From Derxia gummosa DSM 723 (GTDB taxonomy: Bacteria > Pseudomonadota > Gammaproteobacteria > Burkholderiales > Burkholderiaceae_E), in assembly GCF_000482785.1 (NCBI RefSeq), contig NZ_AXWS01000008.1, positions 930,001 through 994,000 on the forward strand: DNA of 64,000 nt. The letters run 5' to 3'. Positions 22,334 to 33,800 of the stretch are shown here, piece by piece; position 1 is the first letter of the stretch, and each line of letters starts with the position of its first letter. Under the pieces are notes generated by a model. That model was not told the origin of the DNA. It saw nothing but the letters and a program-made list of their open reading frames with translations, and searched no databases. The translations under genes were made by a program, and so were the position numbers.

Positions 22334-23827
22334 TTGCAGCTCTCCCGTCCCTTCGCCCTGCGCCTCGGCGCCGTCGCCGTGCTCGCGGCCTGCCTGTCGG
22401 CCTGCGCGCCGCTCCAGCCCGAGCGCATCAGCCTCAAGGCGCTTGCCCAGACCACCGAGGAGGACCGCGCCGCCGTGCGCGCCGAGGTGCCGCCGCTCGG
22501 CGAGCGGCTCACGCTCGATGAAGCCATCGCCCGCGCGCTCAAGTTCAACGTCGACCGCCGCGCGCGGCAGATGGAAGAAACCTTCGAGCTGCGCCAGTTC
22601 GAGCTCGTGGGCTACGACCAGCTGCCCAAGCTGCTTGCCTCGGCCGGCTACACCGCGCGCGATTCCGACCGGCTCGTGCGCAGTGTCGATTCGGTGACAG
22701 GCACGCCGCTGTCGTACAGCAATCCGGCGCTGTCGCAATCGCGCGCCCACATGGTCAACTCGCTCACGCTGAGCTGGAGCCTGCTCGACTACGGCCTCGC
22801 CCGCTACAACGCCGAACAGGCCGGCGACCGCCTGCTGGCCGCCACGGAGCGCCGCCGCAAGGCCACCCACCTGCTGGTGCAGGACGTGCGCATCGCCTAC
22901 TTCCGCGCCGCCAGCGCCCAGCTGCTGCGCGACAAGGTCGCCGCCGCCCTCAGACTCGCCGACGAGGCGCTGGCCGATTCGCGCAAGGCCGAGGGCGAGA
23001 ACCTGCGCGCCCCGCTCGACGGCCTGCGCTACCAGCGCCAGCTCACCGAGAACATGCGCCTGCTCGAAGCCATCCAGCAGGAACTCTCGACCGCGCGCTT
23101 CGAGCTGGCCCAGCTCATGAACGCGCCGATCACGGCCGAGACCACGCTTGCCGCCGACGAGCTGCCGGCCGGCGCCGACCCGCTGGCCACGCCGGCCGAG
23201 GCGATGGAAGACACCGCCCTCGCCCAGAACCCCGACCTGCGCGAACAGATGTACCAGCGCCGCATCGCCGCGATCGAGGCACGCAAGGTGGTGGCCCGCG
23301 CCTATCCCAACCTGAGCTTCTCGCTCGGCACCACGCACGACTCCGACCGCTACCTCGTCAACCCGACCTGGACCGAGGTGGGCGCGCAGTTCGGCACCAA
23401 CCTGTTCAACCTGCTGAGCCTGCCGGCGCAGAAGCGCGGCGCCGCCGCCGCCATCCAGCTCGCCGACGAACGCCGGCTGGCCGCGCATGTGGCGGTGATC
23501 GCCCAGGTGCACATCGCCCGCGAGCAGCTGGCCGGCACGCGCCGCCAGTTCGAGCGCGCCGAATCGCTGTGGCAGCTCGACCAGCGCATCCTCGAACAGA
23601 CCCGCCTGCGCGAGGAAGCCCGCGCCGGCAGCAAGCTCGACCGCGTGGCCGCCGAGACGACGGCGATCGTCAGCCAGCTGCGGCGCTTCCAGGCGCTGGC
23701 GCAATGGCATGCGGCGATCAGCCGGCTGCAATCGACGCTGGGCGTGGACGCGATGCCCGACAGCGCCGACGACCTGAGCCTCGACGCCCTGCGCGCCGAA
23801 GTGCGCAGCCGCCTGCTCGGCGTCTGA
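22334..23827 (+). CDS. TolC-like outer-membrane efflux lipoprotein (operon gene 1)
   Basis: Outer-membrane channel component of a tripartite exporter. The start is TTG at 22334 with GGAGG six bases upstream, giving 497 residues that begin MQLSRPFALRLGAVAVLAAC. The signal ends in lipobox LSAC (Cys24), so it is probably a lipoprotein. Two outer-membrane efflux repeats are visible: LTLDEAIARALKFNVDRRARQ and later LAQNPDLREQMYQRRIAAIEARKVVARAYPNL, each followed by long coiled-coil helices. There is no cysteine-rich or enzymatic domain. Eleven bases separate it from the next gene. Its partner set (two adaptors, an M50 protein and a giant repeat protein) indicates protein export rather than drug efflux. 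Confidence 0.9.
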   Translation: MQLSRPFALRLGAVAVLAACLSACAPLQPERISLKALAQTTEEDRAAVRAEVPPLGERLTLDEAIARALKFNVDRRARQMEETFELRQFELVGYDQLPKLLASAGYTARDSDRLVRSVDSVTGTPLSYSNPALSQSRAHMVNSLTLSWSLLDYGLARYNAEQAGDRLLAATERRRKATHLLVQDVRIAYFRAASAQLLRDKVAAALRLADEALADSRKAEGENLRAPLDGLRYQRQLTENMRLLEAIQQELSTARFELAQLMNAPITAETTLAADELPAGADPLATPAEAMEDTALAQNPDLREQMYQRRIAAIEARKVVARAYPNLSFSLGTTHDSDRYLVNPTWTEVGAQFGTNLFNLLSLPAQKRGAAAAIQLADERRLAAHVAVIAQVHIAREQLAGTRRQFERAESLWQLDQRILEQTRLREEARAGSKLDRVAAETTAIVSQLRRFQALAQWHAAISRLQSTLGVDAMPDSADDLSLDALRAEVRSRLLGV

Positions 23828-23838
23828 AGGGGATGGCG

Positions 23839-24777
23839 ATGAAGTCCAGCCTCCCGCGCACCGCCGCCGCCCTGGCGCTGGCCGGCGCCTGCCTCGCGGC
23901 CGGCGCCCAGCAGGCCACGCCGACGGCGAGCCAGCCGGCGCCCCGGCCAGCCGTCACGCAGAACGCCAGCGCGCCGAACGCCGTCGCCCAGCCCGGCCCG
24001 CAGGCCGCGCAGCCGATGCGCACCGCGCTCGCCACGACCGCGCCCGTCGGCGCCCCGGCCGCGCCCGCCGCCACCGCCGCCACCGCCGCCACCGCCGCCA
24101 CCGCCGCCGACGCGCTCGAACTGCGCGCCCAGCTCGCGCCGCGCCGCTACACCACGCTCGCCGCCGAGATCGGCGCGCGCATCCAGAGCCTGCCCGTCAC
24201 CGAAGGCTCGGCCATCCGCGCCGGCCAGATGCTGGTGAGCTTCGATTGCAGCCTCCAGCGCGCCCAGCTCGACCGCGCCCAGGCCGCGCTCGACGCCGCC
24301 GAGAAGCAGCTCGCCACCCAGCGCCGGCTGGCCGAACTCAACGCCACCGGCCGCCAGGAAATCGACCAGGCCGAGGGCGAGGCCGGCAAGACCCGCGCCG
24401 AGATGAACCAGATCCGCGTCCAGCTCGGCAAGTGCGCCATCGCCGCGCCCTTCGCCGGCCGCGTGGCCGAGCAGAAGGTGCGCGAGCAGCAGTACGTGCA
24501 GCCGGGTCAGGCGCTGCTCGAAGTCATCGACGACAGCGTGCTGGAGCTGGAATTCATCATGCCGTCGCGCTGGCTGGCCGAGGTGCGCGTCGGCAGTCCG
24601 GTGCGCATCACCGTGGACGAGACCGGCCGCGACTATCCCGCGAAGGTGCTGCGCCTCGGTGCGCGCGTCGATCCGGTGAGCCAGTCGATCAAGGTCGTCG
24701 CCGCCATCGACGGCCGGCCCGCCGAACTCGTGGCCGGCATGAGCGGCCGGGTGCTGGTCCAGCGCCGCGCGCCCTGA
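23839..24777 (+). CDS. Periplasmic adaptor (HlyD/RND membrane-fusion type; operon gene 2)
   Basis: 312 residues. The start at 23839 is chosen because AGGGG lies six bases upstream; an ATG two codons earlier is the alternative. Residues 1-23 (MKSSLPRTAAALALAGACLAAGA) are a signal peptide. A ~65-residue Ala/Pro/Thr-rich linker follows, then the adaptor core: half-lipoyl domain (IQSLPVTEGSAIRAGQMLVSFD), an alpha-helical hairpin (LDRAQAALDAAEKQLATQ to RAEMNQIRVQLGKC), second half-lipoyl (AIAAPFAGRVAEQKV, QYVQPGQALLEV) and a beta-barrel. It probably bridges the TolC-like channel and an inner-membrane partner. Confidence 0.9.
   Translation: MKSSLPRTAAALALAGACLAAGAQQATPTASQPAPRPAVTQNASAPNAVAQPGPQAAQPMRTALATTAPVGAPAAPAATAATAATAATAADALELRAQLAPRRYTTLAAEIGARIQSLPVTEGSAIRAGQMLVSFDCSLQRAQLDRAQAALDAAEKQLATQRRLAELNATGRQEIDQAEGEAGKTRAEMNQIRVQLGKCAIAAPFAGRVAEQKVREQQYVQPGQALLEVIDDSVLELEFIMPSRWLAEVRVGSPVRITVDETGRDYPAKVLRLGARVDPVSQSIKVVAAIDGRPAELVAGMSGRVLVQRRAP
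24067..24108 (+). repeat. 9-nt tandem repeat within the adaptor gene
   Basis: GCCGCCACC occurs four times in a row plus a partial unit, encoding an Ala-Ala-Thr linker between signal peptide and adaptor core. Slippage would change linker length by three residues per unit without shifting the frame. Confidence 0.85.
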
Positions 24778-24844
24778 GCGCCGCCCTTCCCCCTTCCACA
24801 AAGCAACAACGCGCCGGCCGCCGGCCGGTGCAACGGAATCCGCG

Positions 24845-27800
24845 ATGCATCGTCCCCTGCGCCCCCTCCTCGTCCGCCGCAACACGCCGGGCATCCAGCC
24901 GCTCGAGCCGCGCCTGATGTTCGATGCCGCCGCAGCTGCCGACGCCGCCGCCCGCAGCGCCGCCGCCGATGCGGCGCTGGCCGATGCGGCGCGCGCCTCG
25001 GAATCGGCGGCAGTCGCCGCCTCGGCCGGCCTCGCGCGCGATGCCTCGGGCACGACCGCCGCCGGTGCCACCGAAAGCCTGGCCGCGACGCAGCAGATGA
25101 CGCAGGCGACCGACCCGGCAGCCGCGTCGGGCACGCCGGCTGCCACCACCGCGGGCGCCGCACCCACTGCCGACGACAGCAACCACGCCGCCACGCCCCG
25201 CGACACCAACTACGGCCTTGTCCGCGAGACCGCCGGCAGCCACGAAGTCGTGTTCATCGACGGCGGCCTGCAGGACCCCGGCAAGCTCGCCGCCGCCGTG
25301 CGCGCGGGTGTGGACGTGGTCGTGCTCGACCCCACGCGCGACGGCCTCGCGCAGATCGGCGACTACCTCGCCGGCCATCACGGCATCGAAGCCATCCACG
25401 TCGTGTCGCACGGCGATGCGGGCAGCATCACCCTCGGCAGCACGCTGCTGACCGGCGCCACGCTCGACCAGCACGCGGCCGAACTCGCCGGCTGGCAGGC
25501 CAGCCTCGCGCCCGGCGCCGACCTGCTGCTCTACGGCTGCGACGTGGCCGCCGACGCCGCCGGCCTCGCCTTCATCGACCGGCTCGGCGCGCTCACCGGC
25601 ACCGACGTCGCCGCCTCCACCGACACCACCGGCACCGCCTCCGCCGGCGGCGACTGGCAGCTCGAAGCCAGCGACGGCCACATCGACGCCGCCGCGATGG
25701 ACCTTTCGACCGCCGGCTGGGACGGTCGGCTCACCGCGCCCACGCTGTACCTCAACCACGGCTACCAGCTCTATTTCACCGGCAGCACCAGCGGTTTCGC
25801 GGCCAGCAGCACCAACCCCGACATCGACCCGGCCGGCAGCAATGCCGCCGTCAACGGCAGCTATTTCTCGACCAGCTCGATCGCCTTCACCGCCTCGGCA
25901 GCCAGCACCGACGCCAACGGCAACTTCCAGCTCCAGGGCAACGACGTCACCGGCAGCATCACCTTCACCGGCAGCTTCCGCGACAACGCGGGCGTGCTGC
26001 ACAGCAACGTGACGGTCACGCTCGCGGGCGCCATCTCCAAGCACATCAAGGGCCGCGACGGCGACCAGAGCGATTCCGATGCGCTCTACTTCTGGACCGC
26101 CGGCAACGGCACCGCCGCCTACAACGGCATCGGCTTCCTGCTGATCGTGCCGGGCAACGAGGGCTACTTCGCCAACACCGAAACCCGCGTGTCGATGCCG
26201 GCCGACAACCGCTTCGTCGACGGCATGAACGTGGTGCTCGCGGCCCAGCGCGCGGCCAGCGCCAGCATCTCGCTCGGCGCCGACACCGGCTCGGTCTATC
26301 AGGGCGCGACGCTCGCGCCCGCGACCGGCGTGCTCGCCAACGACACGGCGACGCTCGCCCTGACCGTCACCGACGTGAGCGCCGGAACCGGCTCGCCGCT
26401 CGGCAACGTGGGCCAGTCGATCGCGGGCAGCTACGGCCATCTCACGCTCAACAGCAACGGCACGTACAGCTATGTGGCCGACAACGCCGGGAGCCTTGCG
26501 GCCGGCACCTCGGTGAACGACGTGTTCACCTACGCCGTGTCCGACGGCCAGGGCGGCACCGGACACACGACGCTCACCATCACCGTGCGCGGCCAGGGCC
26601 CGGCGGCCGTGGCCGACACCGGCGCCGCGACCGAGGACGGCTCGACCACCGGCAACGTCAAGGGCAACGACAGCCATTCGTCCGGCGACACGCTCACCGT
26701 CACGGGCGTGACGGCCGGCGCGGCGGGCAGCGCGCCGAGCGGCTCGGTCGGCACGAGCGTGGCGGGCAGCTACGGCCATCTCACGCTCAATGCCGACGGC
26801 AGCTACAGCTACGCGGCCGACAACGCGAATGCGCTCGCGGCCGGCGCGCAGCGCACCGACACCTTCACCTACGCCATCACCGACACCTCGTCGCGCACCG
26901 CGTACACGACGCTCACGATCACCGTGACGGGCGCCAACGACGGCCCGTCCGCCAGCGCCGACACCGGCGCCGCCAACGAGGGCCAGACCGTGGACGTGGC
27001 CGCAGGCAGCGGCGTGCTCGTCAACGATTCCGATCCCGATACCGGCGACTCGCTGGTCGTGTCGGGCGTGGTCGCGGGCACGGGCACGCCGGTGGCCGGC
27101 AACGTGGGCAACGCCGTCGCCGGCAGCTACGGCAGCCTCACGCTCGCCTCGGGCGGCGGCTACCGCTATGTGGCCGACAACGCCGAAGCCCTCCCCGCCG
27201 GCGCCACCCGCCAGGACGTGTTCACCTACGAGGTGAGCGACGGCCACGGCGGCACGGCCACCGCCACGCTCACTGTGACGATCACCGGCACCAACGACGC
27301 GCCGGTCGCCGGCGACGACAGCGGCGCGCTCAACGCGGGCGCCAACCTGTCGCACAACGCGGCCACGGGCGCGCTCGCCAACGACAGCGACGCCGACACC
27401 GGCGACACGCTCGCGATCACCGGCGTCGCGGCGGGCACGCCCGGCACGGCGCCGTCCGGCTCGCTCGGCGCCAGCGTCGCGGGCAGCTACGGCCATCTGA
27501 CGCTCAACGCCGACGGCAGCTGGAGCTACGACGCCGACAACGCCACGGCCCTCGCCGCCGGCGCGCAGGCGACCGACGTCTTCACCTACACCGTGAGCGA
27601 CGGCCACGGCGGCAGCGACACGGCGACGATCAGCTTCACCGTCACCGGCACCAACGACGCGCCGACCGCGGCCAACGACAGCGCGTCGGCCAGCGCCGGC
27701 GGCAGCGCGAGCGGCAGCGGCACGGGCGTGCTCGGCAACGACAGCGATCCCGACACCGGCGACTCGCTCGCCGTGTCGGGCGTGGTCGCTGGCAGCGGCA

Positions 27801-30800
27801 CGCCGGTGGCCGGCAACGTCGGCACGACCGTCAGCGGCAGCTACGGCGACCTCGTGCTCGGCAGCAACGGCAGCTGGAGCTATTCGGCCAGCAACGCCGC
27901 CCGGCTCGCCGCCGGCAGCAGCGCCAACGACGTCTTCACCTACGAGGTGAGCGACGGCCACGGCGGTACGGCCACCGCGACGCTGACCATCGCGGTGAGC
28001 GGCGCCAATGACGCGCCCGCCGCCGTGAACGACAGCGACAGCATCGGCGCGGGCGGCACGGCCTCGGCGGCGGCCGGCGCGGGCGTGCTCGTCAACGACA
28101 GCGACGCCGACCTCGGCGACAGCTTCGGCGTCACGGGCGTGACGGCGGGCAGCTCGGCCACGGCGCCGGTCGGCTCGGTCGGCAGCTCGATCGCGGGCAG
28201 CTACGGCCATCTCACGCTCGCCGCCGACGGCAGCTACAGCTACGTGGCCGACAGCGCCGTGGCCCTCGCGGCCGGCGCGACGGCGACCGACGTCTTCACC
28301 TACACGATCACCGACGGCCAGGGCGCGACCGCGACGGCCACGCTGAGCATCACGATCACCGGCACCAACGACGCACCCTCGGCCGCGAACGACAGCAGCG
28401 CCGTGCTCGGCGGCGGCAGCGCCGCGTCCACCGGCAGCGGCGTGCTCGCCAACGACAGCGATCCCGACACCGGCGACTCGCTCGCCGTGTCGGGCGTGGT
28501 CGCGGGCGGCGGCACGCCGCTGGCGGGCAATGTCGGCTCGGCCGTCACCGGCAGCTACGGCGACCTGACGCTCGGCGCCAACGGGCACTGGAGCTACAGC
28601 GCCAACAACGCCGCGTCGCTCGCCCCGGGCGCGACGGCGAACGAGGTGTTCACCTACGAGATCAGCGACGGCCACGGCGGCGCGGCCACCGCGACGCTCA
28701 CGATCGTCGTGACCGGCGCGCCGGTGAACAGCGCGCCAAGCGCGACCGACGACAGCCGCTCGGTCAACGAGGATGCGACCGTCACCGGTGCGGCCGGCGC
28801 CGTGCTTGCCAACGACAGCGATGCGGATGTGGGCGACACGCTTGTGGTGAGCGGTGTCGCGGCGGGTTCGGGCGCGACGCCTTCGGCCAGTTCGGTCGGC
28901 GCGAGCGTGGCGGGCAGCTACGGTCATCTCACGCTCAATGCCGATGGCAGCTACAGCTACAACGCCGACAACGCGGGGAGCCTGTCCGCCGGTGTGACGC
29001 GCACGGACAGCTTCACCTACGAGGTCAGCGACGGGCATGGCGGGACCGACACGGCGACGATCACCTTCACCGTCACGGGCATGAACGACGCGCCGACGGC
29101 CGCGAACGACAGCGCCGGCGTGGGCGCGGGCGGCAGCGCCAGCTCGACCGGCACCGGCGTGCTCGCCAACGACAGCGATGGCGACAGCGGCGATTCGCTC
29201 GTCGTGGCGGGCGTGGTCGCGGGCACCGGCACGCCGGTCGCGGGCAATGTCGGCTCGGCGATCGCAGGGACGTATGGCGAGCTGACGCTCGGCGCGAACG
29301 GCGCGTGGAGCTATGTCGCCAGCAACGCCGCGCGGCTCGGCGCGGGCGCGAGCGGCAGCGATGTCTTCACCTATTCGGTCAGCGACGGCCATGGCGGGAC
29401 GGCCAGTGCGACGCTGACGATCACCGTCACCGGTGCCAACGACGGCCCCACCGCCGCCAACGACAGCCGCTCGGTCAACGAGGACGCGACCGTCACGGGC
29501 GGCGCGGGTGCCGTGCTCGCCAACGACAGCGATCCCGATACCGGCGATTCGCTCGTCGTGAGCGGCGTTGCCGCTGGCGCGAGCGGCACGCCGTCGGCCG
29601 GCTCGGTCGGCGCGAGTGTCGCGGGCAGCTACGGCCATCTGACGCTCAATGCCGACGGGAGCTACAGCTACGCGGCCGACGGCGCGGGCAGCCTTTCGGT
29701 CGGCGTCACGCGCACGGACAGCTTCACCTACGAGATCAGCGACGGGCATGGCGGTACCGACACTGCGACCATCACGTTCACCGTCACTGGCACGAACGAC
29801 GCGCCGACGGCCACGAATGACAGCGGCGCCGTCGGCGCGGGCGGCAGCGCCAACTCGACCGGCGCGGGCGTGCTCGCCAACGACGGCGATGGCGACAGCG
29901 GCGATTCGCTCGTCGTGGCGGGTGTGGTCGCGGGCAACGGTTCGCCGGTCGCGGGCAATGTCGGCTCGGCGATCACGGGCAGCTACGGCGAGCTGACACT
30001 CGGCGCCAATGGCACCTGGAGCTATGTCGCCAGCAACGCGGTCGGCCTCCCCGCCGGCAGCACGGCCAGCGACGTCTTCACCTACGCGGTCAGCGACGGC
30101 CATGGCGGCACGGCCACCGCGACGCTGACGATCACCATCACCGGCGCCAACGACGACCCTTCCGCCGCCAACGACAGCCGCTCGGTCAACGAGGACGCGA
30201 CCGTCACCGCCGGCGCGGGCGCCGTGCTCGCCAACGACAGCGATCCGGATGCGGGCGACTCGCTTGTCGTGAGCGGTGTCGCGGCAGGCGCGAGCGGCAC
30301 GCCATCGGCCGGTTCGGTCGGCGCGAGCATCGCGGGCAGCTACGGCCATCTCACGCTCAATGCCGACGGCAGCTACAGCTATGCCGCCGATGGCGCTGGG
30401 AGCCTCTCCGCCGGCGTCACGCGCACCGACAGCTTCACCTATGAAATCAGCGACGGGCATGGCGGTACCGACACCGCGACGATCACCTTCACCGCCACCG
30501 GCACGAACGACGCGCCGTCGGCTGCGAATGACAGCGGCGCCGTCAACGCGGGCGACAGCGCCAGCTCGACCGGCGCGGGCGTGCTCGCCAACGACAGCGA
30601 TGGCGACAGCGGCGATTCGCTCGCCGTCTCGGGCGTGGTCGCGGGCGGCGGTTCGCCACTGGCCGGCAACGTCGGCTCGGCGATCACGGGCAGTTACGGC
30701 GAGCTGACGCTCGGCGCCAATGGCGCCTGGAGCTATGTCGCCAGCAACGCCGTCGCCCTCGCCGCCGGCAGTACGGCCAGCGATGTCTTCACCTACGCGG

Positions 30801-33800
30801 TCAGCGACGGCCACGGCGGCACAGCCACCGCGACGCTGACCATCACGGTCACCGGCATCAACGACGCGCCGTCCGCCGCCAACGACAGCCGCTCGGTCGA
30901 CGAGGACGCGACCGTCACCGGTGGCGCGGGCGCCGTGCTCGCCAACGACAGCGATCCGGATGTGGGCGACTCGCTGGTCGTCAGCGGCGTCGCCGCCGGC
31001 GCGGGCGGCACACCCGCCGCCGGCCTGGTCGGCGCGAGCGTCGTGGGCAGCTACGGTCATCTCACGCTCAATGCCGATGGCAGCTACAGCTATGCCGCGG
31101 ATGGCGCGGGCAGCCTGTCCACCGGCGTGACGCGCACCGACAGCTTCACCTACGAGATCAGCGACGGCCACGGCGGCACAGCCACCGCGACGATCAGCTT
31201 CACCGTCACCGGCACGAACGACGCTCCGACGGCCGCCAACGACAGCGCCAGCCTCGACGCGGGCGACAGCGCCAGCTCGACCGGCGCGGGCGTGCTCGCC
31301 AACGACGGCGACGCCGACTCGGGCGATTCGCTCGCGGTTTCGGGCGTGGTCGCGGGCGCCGGCTCGCCCCTCGCGGGCAACCTCGGCGCGAGCGTCGCGG
31401 GCAGCTACGGCCACCTCACGCTCAACGCCGACGGCAGCTACAGCTACGCCGCCGACAACGCCGCCAGCCTCGCCGCCGGCAGCACGGCGACCGACGTCTT
31501 CACCTACGAAGCCAGCGACGGCCACGGCGGCACCGCCACCGCGACGCTGACCATCACGGTCACCGGCACCGCCGTCACGCCGCCCGCCAACCAGGCGCCC
31601 GTCGCCGACAACGACCACGCCAGCGTCGGCCAGACCGGCGATCTCGCCGCCAGCGCCGCTACCGGCCTGCTTGCCAACGACAGCGATCCCGACGCCGGCG
31701 ACAGCCTCGTCATCACCGGCGTCGCCGTGGCCGGCGGCACGCCCAACGCCGACCAGCTCGGCCGGCCGATCGCCACCAGCCTCGGCGTGTTCACGCTCAA
31801 TACCGACGGCAGCTACGCCTACGAGGCCAGCGCACCCTGGCTCGGCGCCGGCGAAACCGCCACCGACGTCTTCACCTACACCGTCGCCGACGGCCACGGC
31901 GGCAGCAGCACCGCCACCGTGAGCATCACCGTCACCGGCCGCAACGACGCCCCCGTCGCCGCCGACGATCGCCTGTCGGTCACCGCCGGCCAGACCCTCG
32001 TCATCGACGCTGCCGACGGCGTGCTCGTCAACGACGGCGACGCCGACGCCCACGACCAGCTCGTCGTCAGCGGCGTGGCGCTCGCCCGCCTCGCCGGCGG
32101 CGGCACGCTCACCGGCCATCTCGGCGACCTCGTCCTCGCCGCCGACGGCAGCCTGAGCTACACCGCCAGCCACGCCGCCGACCTGCGCGCCGGCGAAACC
32201 GCCGACGACGTCTTCACCTACGCCATCTCCGACGGCCACGGCGGCAGCGCGACCGCGCGGCTCACCATCACCGTCACCGGCACCGCCGACGCGCCAGTGT
32301 TCTCGACCGGCGCGGGCGCCGACGCCGGCAGCGTCACCGAGGACGACAGCATCACGACGCTCGAAGTGCGCGGCACGCTCGCCGTGACCGACGCCGACCA
32401 CGGCCAGTCGGGCATCGACACCAGCGCGCCCGTCGTCGCCGCCGACGGCACGGTCGGCCACCTCGTCATCGACGCCGACGGCCACTGGACCTACAGCGTC
32501 GCCAACGCCGCCATCGCCTGGCTCGACGCCGGCCAGCAGAAGACCGAGACCTTCACCGTGCGCAGCGCCGACGGCACGGCGCACGACATCGTCATCACGA
32601 TCACCGGCGTGGCCGACGCGCCGCCGCCCGTCACCGACCCGGTCATCACCGGCGAGCACGCCGGCGACGTGACCGAGGACCGCGACGTCAGCGCCGGCAA
32701 CCTCGCGGCGGGCGGCACGCTCGCCATCGAAGGCGGCGCCGACGGCACGCGCTTCGCCACCACCGTCACGCCGGCCGACGGCGTGCTCGGCAGCCTCGCC
32801 ATCGACGCCGCCGGCCGCTGGAGCTACCACGTCGCCAACGACGCCGTGCAATCGCTCGGCGCCGGCGAGACGCGCACCGAAACCTTCACCGTCGCCACCA
32901 GCGACGGCAAGGCGAGCCAGGTCATCACCGTCACGATCCACGGCGTGGACGACCCGTCGGCGCCCGAAGGCACGACCGTCCACCTCACCGAAGGCGACGA
33001 CCTCGCGGCGATGACCGCCAGCGGCCGCCTGCCGATCAGCGACGTGGACGGCCTGGCCGCCTTCGTGCCGCAAGCCGGCACCGCCGGCGCGCTCGGCACG
33101 TTCACACTCGCCGCCGACGGCCGCTGGACCTTCACGCCCAACGCCGCCCACGACGAGCTGCGCGCCGGCGAGGTGCGCACCGAACGCTTCACCGTGCGCG
33201 CCACCGATGGCAGCACGGCCGTCGTCACCATCGAGATCACCGGCAGCAACGACGCGCCGGTCGCGCCCGACGCCAGCGCCACCGGCCTGCAGGACGGCGG
33301 CGCCATCGCCATCGACCTGCCTGCGAGCGACATCGACGGCAGCATCGCCGGCCGCGCCATAACCGCCCTGCCCGCCCACGGCCGGCTCTATGCCGACGCC
33401 GGCCTCACGCGCGAACTGCATGCCGACGACATCGTGGCCGGCGCGCGCGCGTGGTTCGTGCCCGAGGCGGGCTGGAACGGCAACGCCAGCTTCGGCTTCG
33501 CGGCGGTGGACAACGACGGCGCCCGTTCGGTGCCCGCCACCGCCACGGTCGAGGTGCTGCGCGCGCCGAGCATCGGCCTGCCCGCCGCCTTCGACCTCGG
33601 CGCCTCCGACCATGACCGCGTCACCTCGGCCAACGTCATCACGCTGGCCGGTGATGCGGTGCCGGGGCAGACGCTGCGGCTCTACGCGCCCGACGGCCAT
33701 CTGCTGGCCGAAGTGCGCGCCGATGCCGACGGCCACTGGTCGGTGTCCGGCATCGACATGACTGCGCTCGCGGGCGATGCCGGCGGCACGCCGGGCGCGG

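Noticed and set aside
22148-23731. 527-codon minus-strand frame opposite the TolC-like gene
   Set aside because: Antisense to a well-supported gene; Gly/Val/Leu-rich shadow without motifs.
22334-24777. Operon start read as an ordinary RND drug efflux system
   Set aside because: No RND pump gene is present; the two components are followed by the giant repeat protein and the M50/HlyD genes instead.
28751-31594. Regular repeats that could suggest a CRISPR-like array
   Set aside because: The unit is 711 bp, multiple of three, and continuously coding for Ig-like domains; there are no short palindromic repeats with unique spacers and no cas genes.
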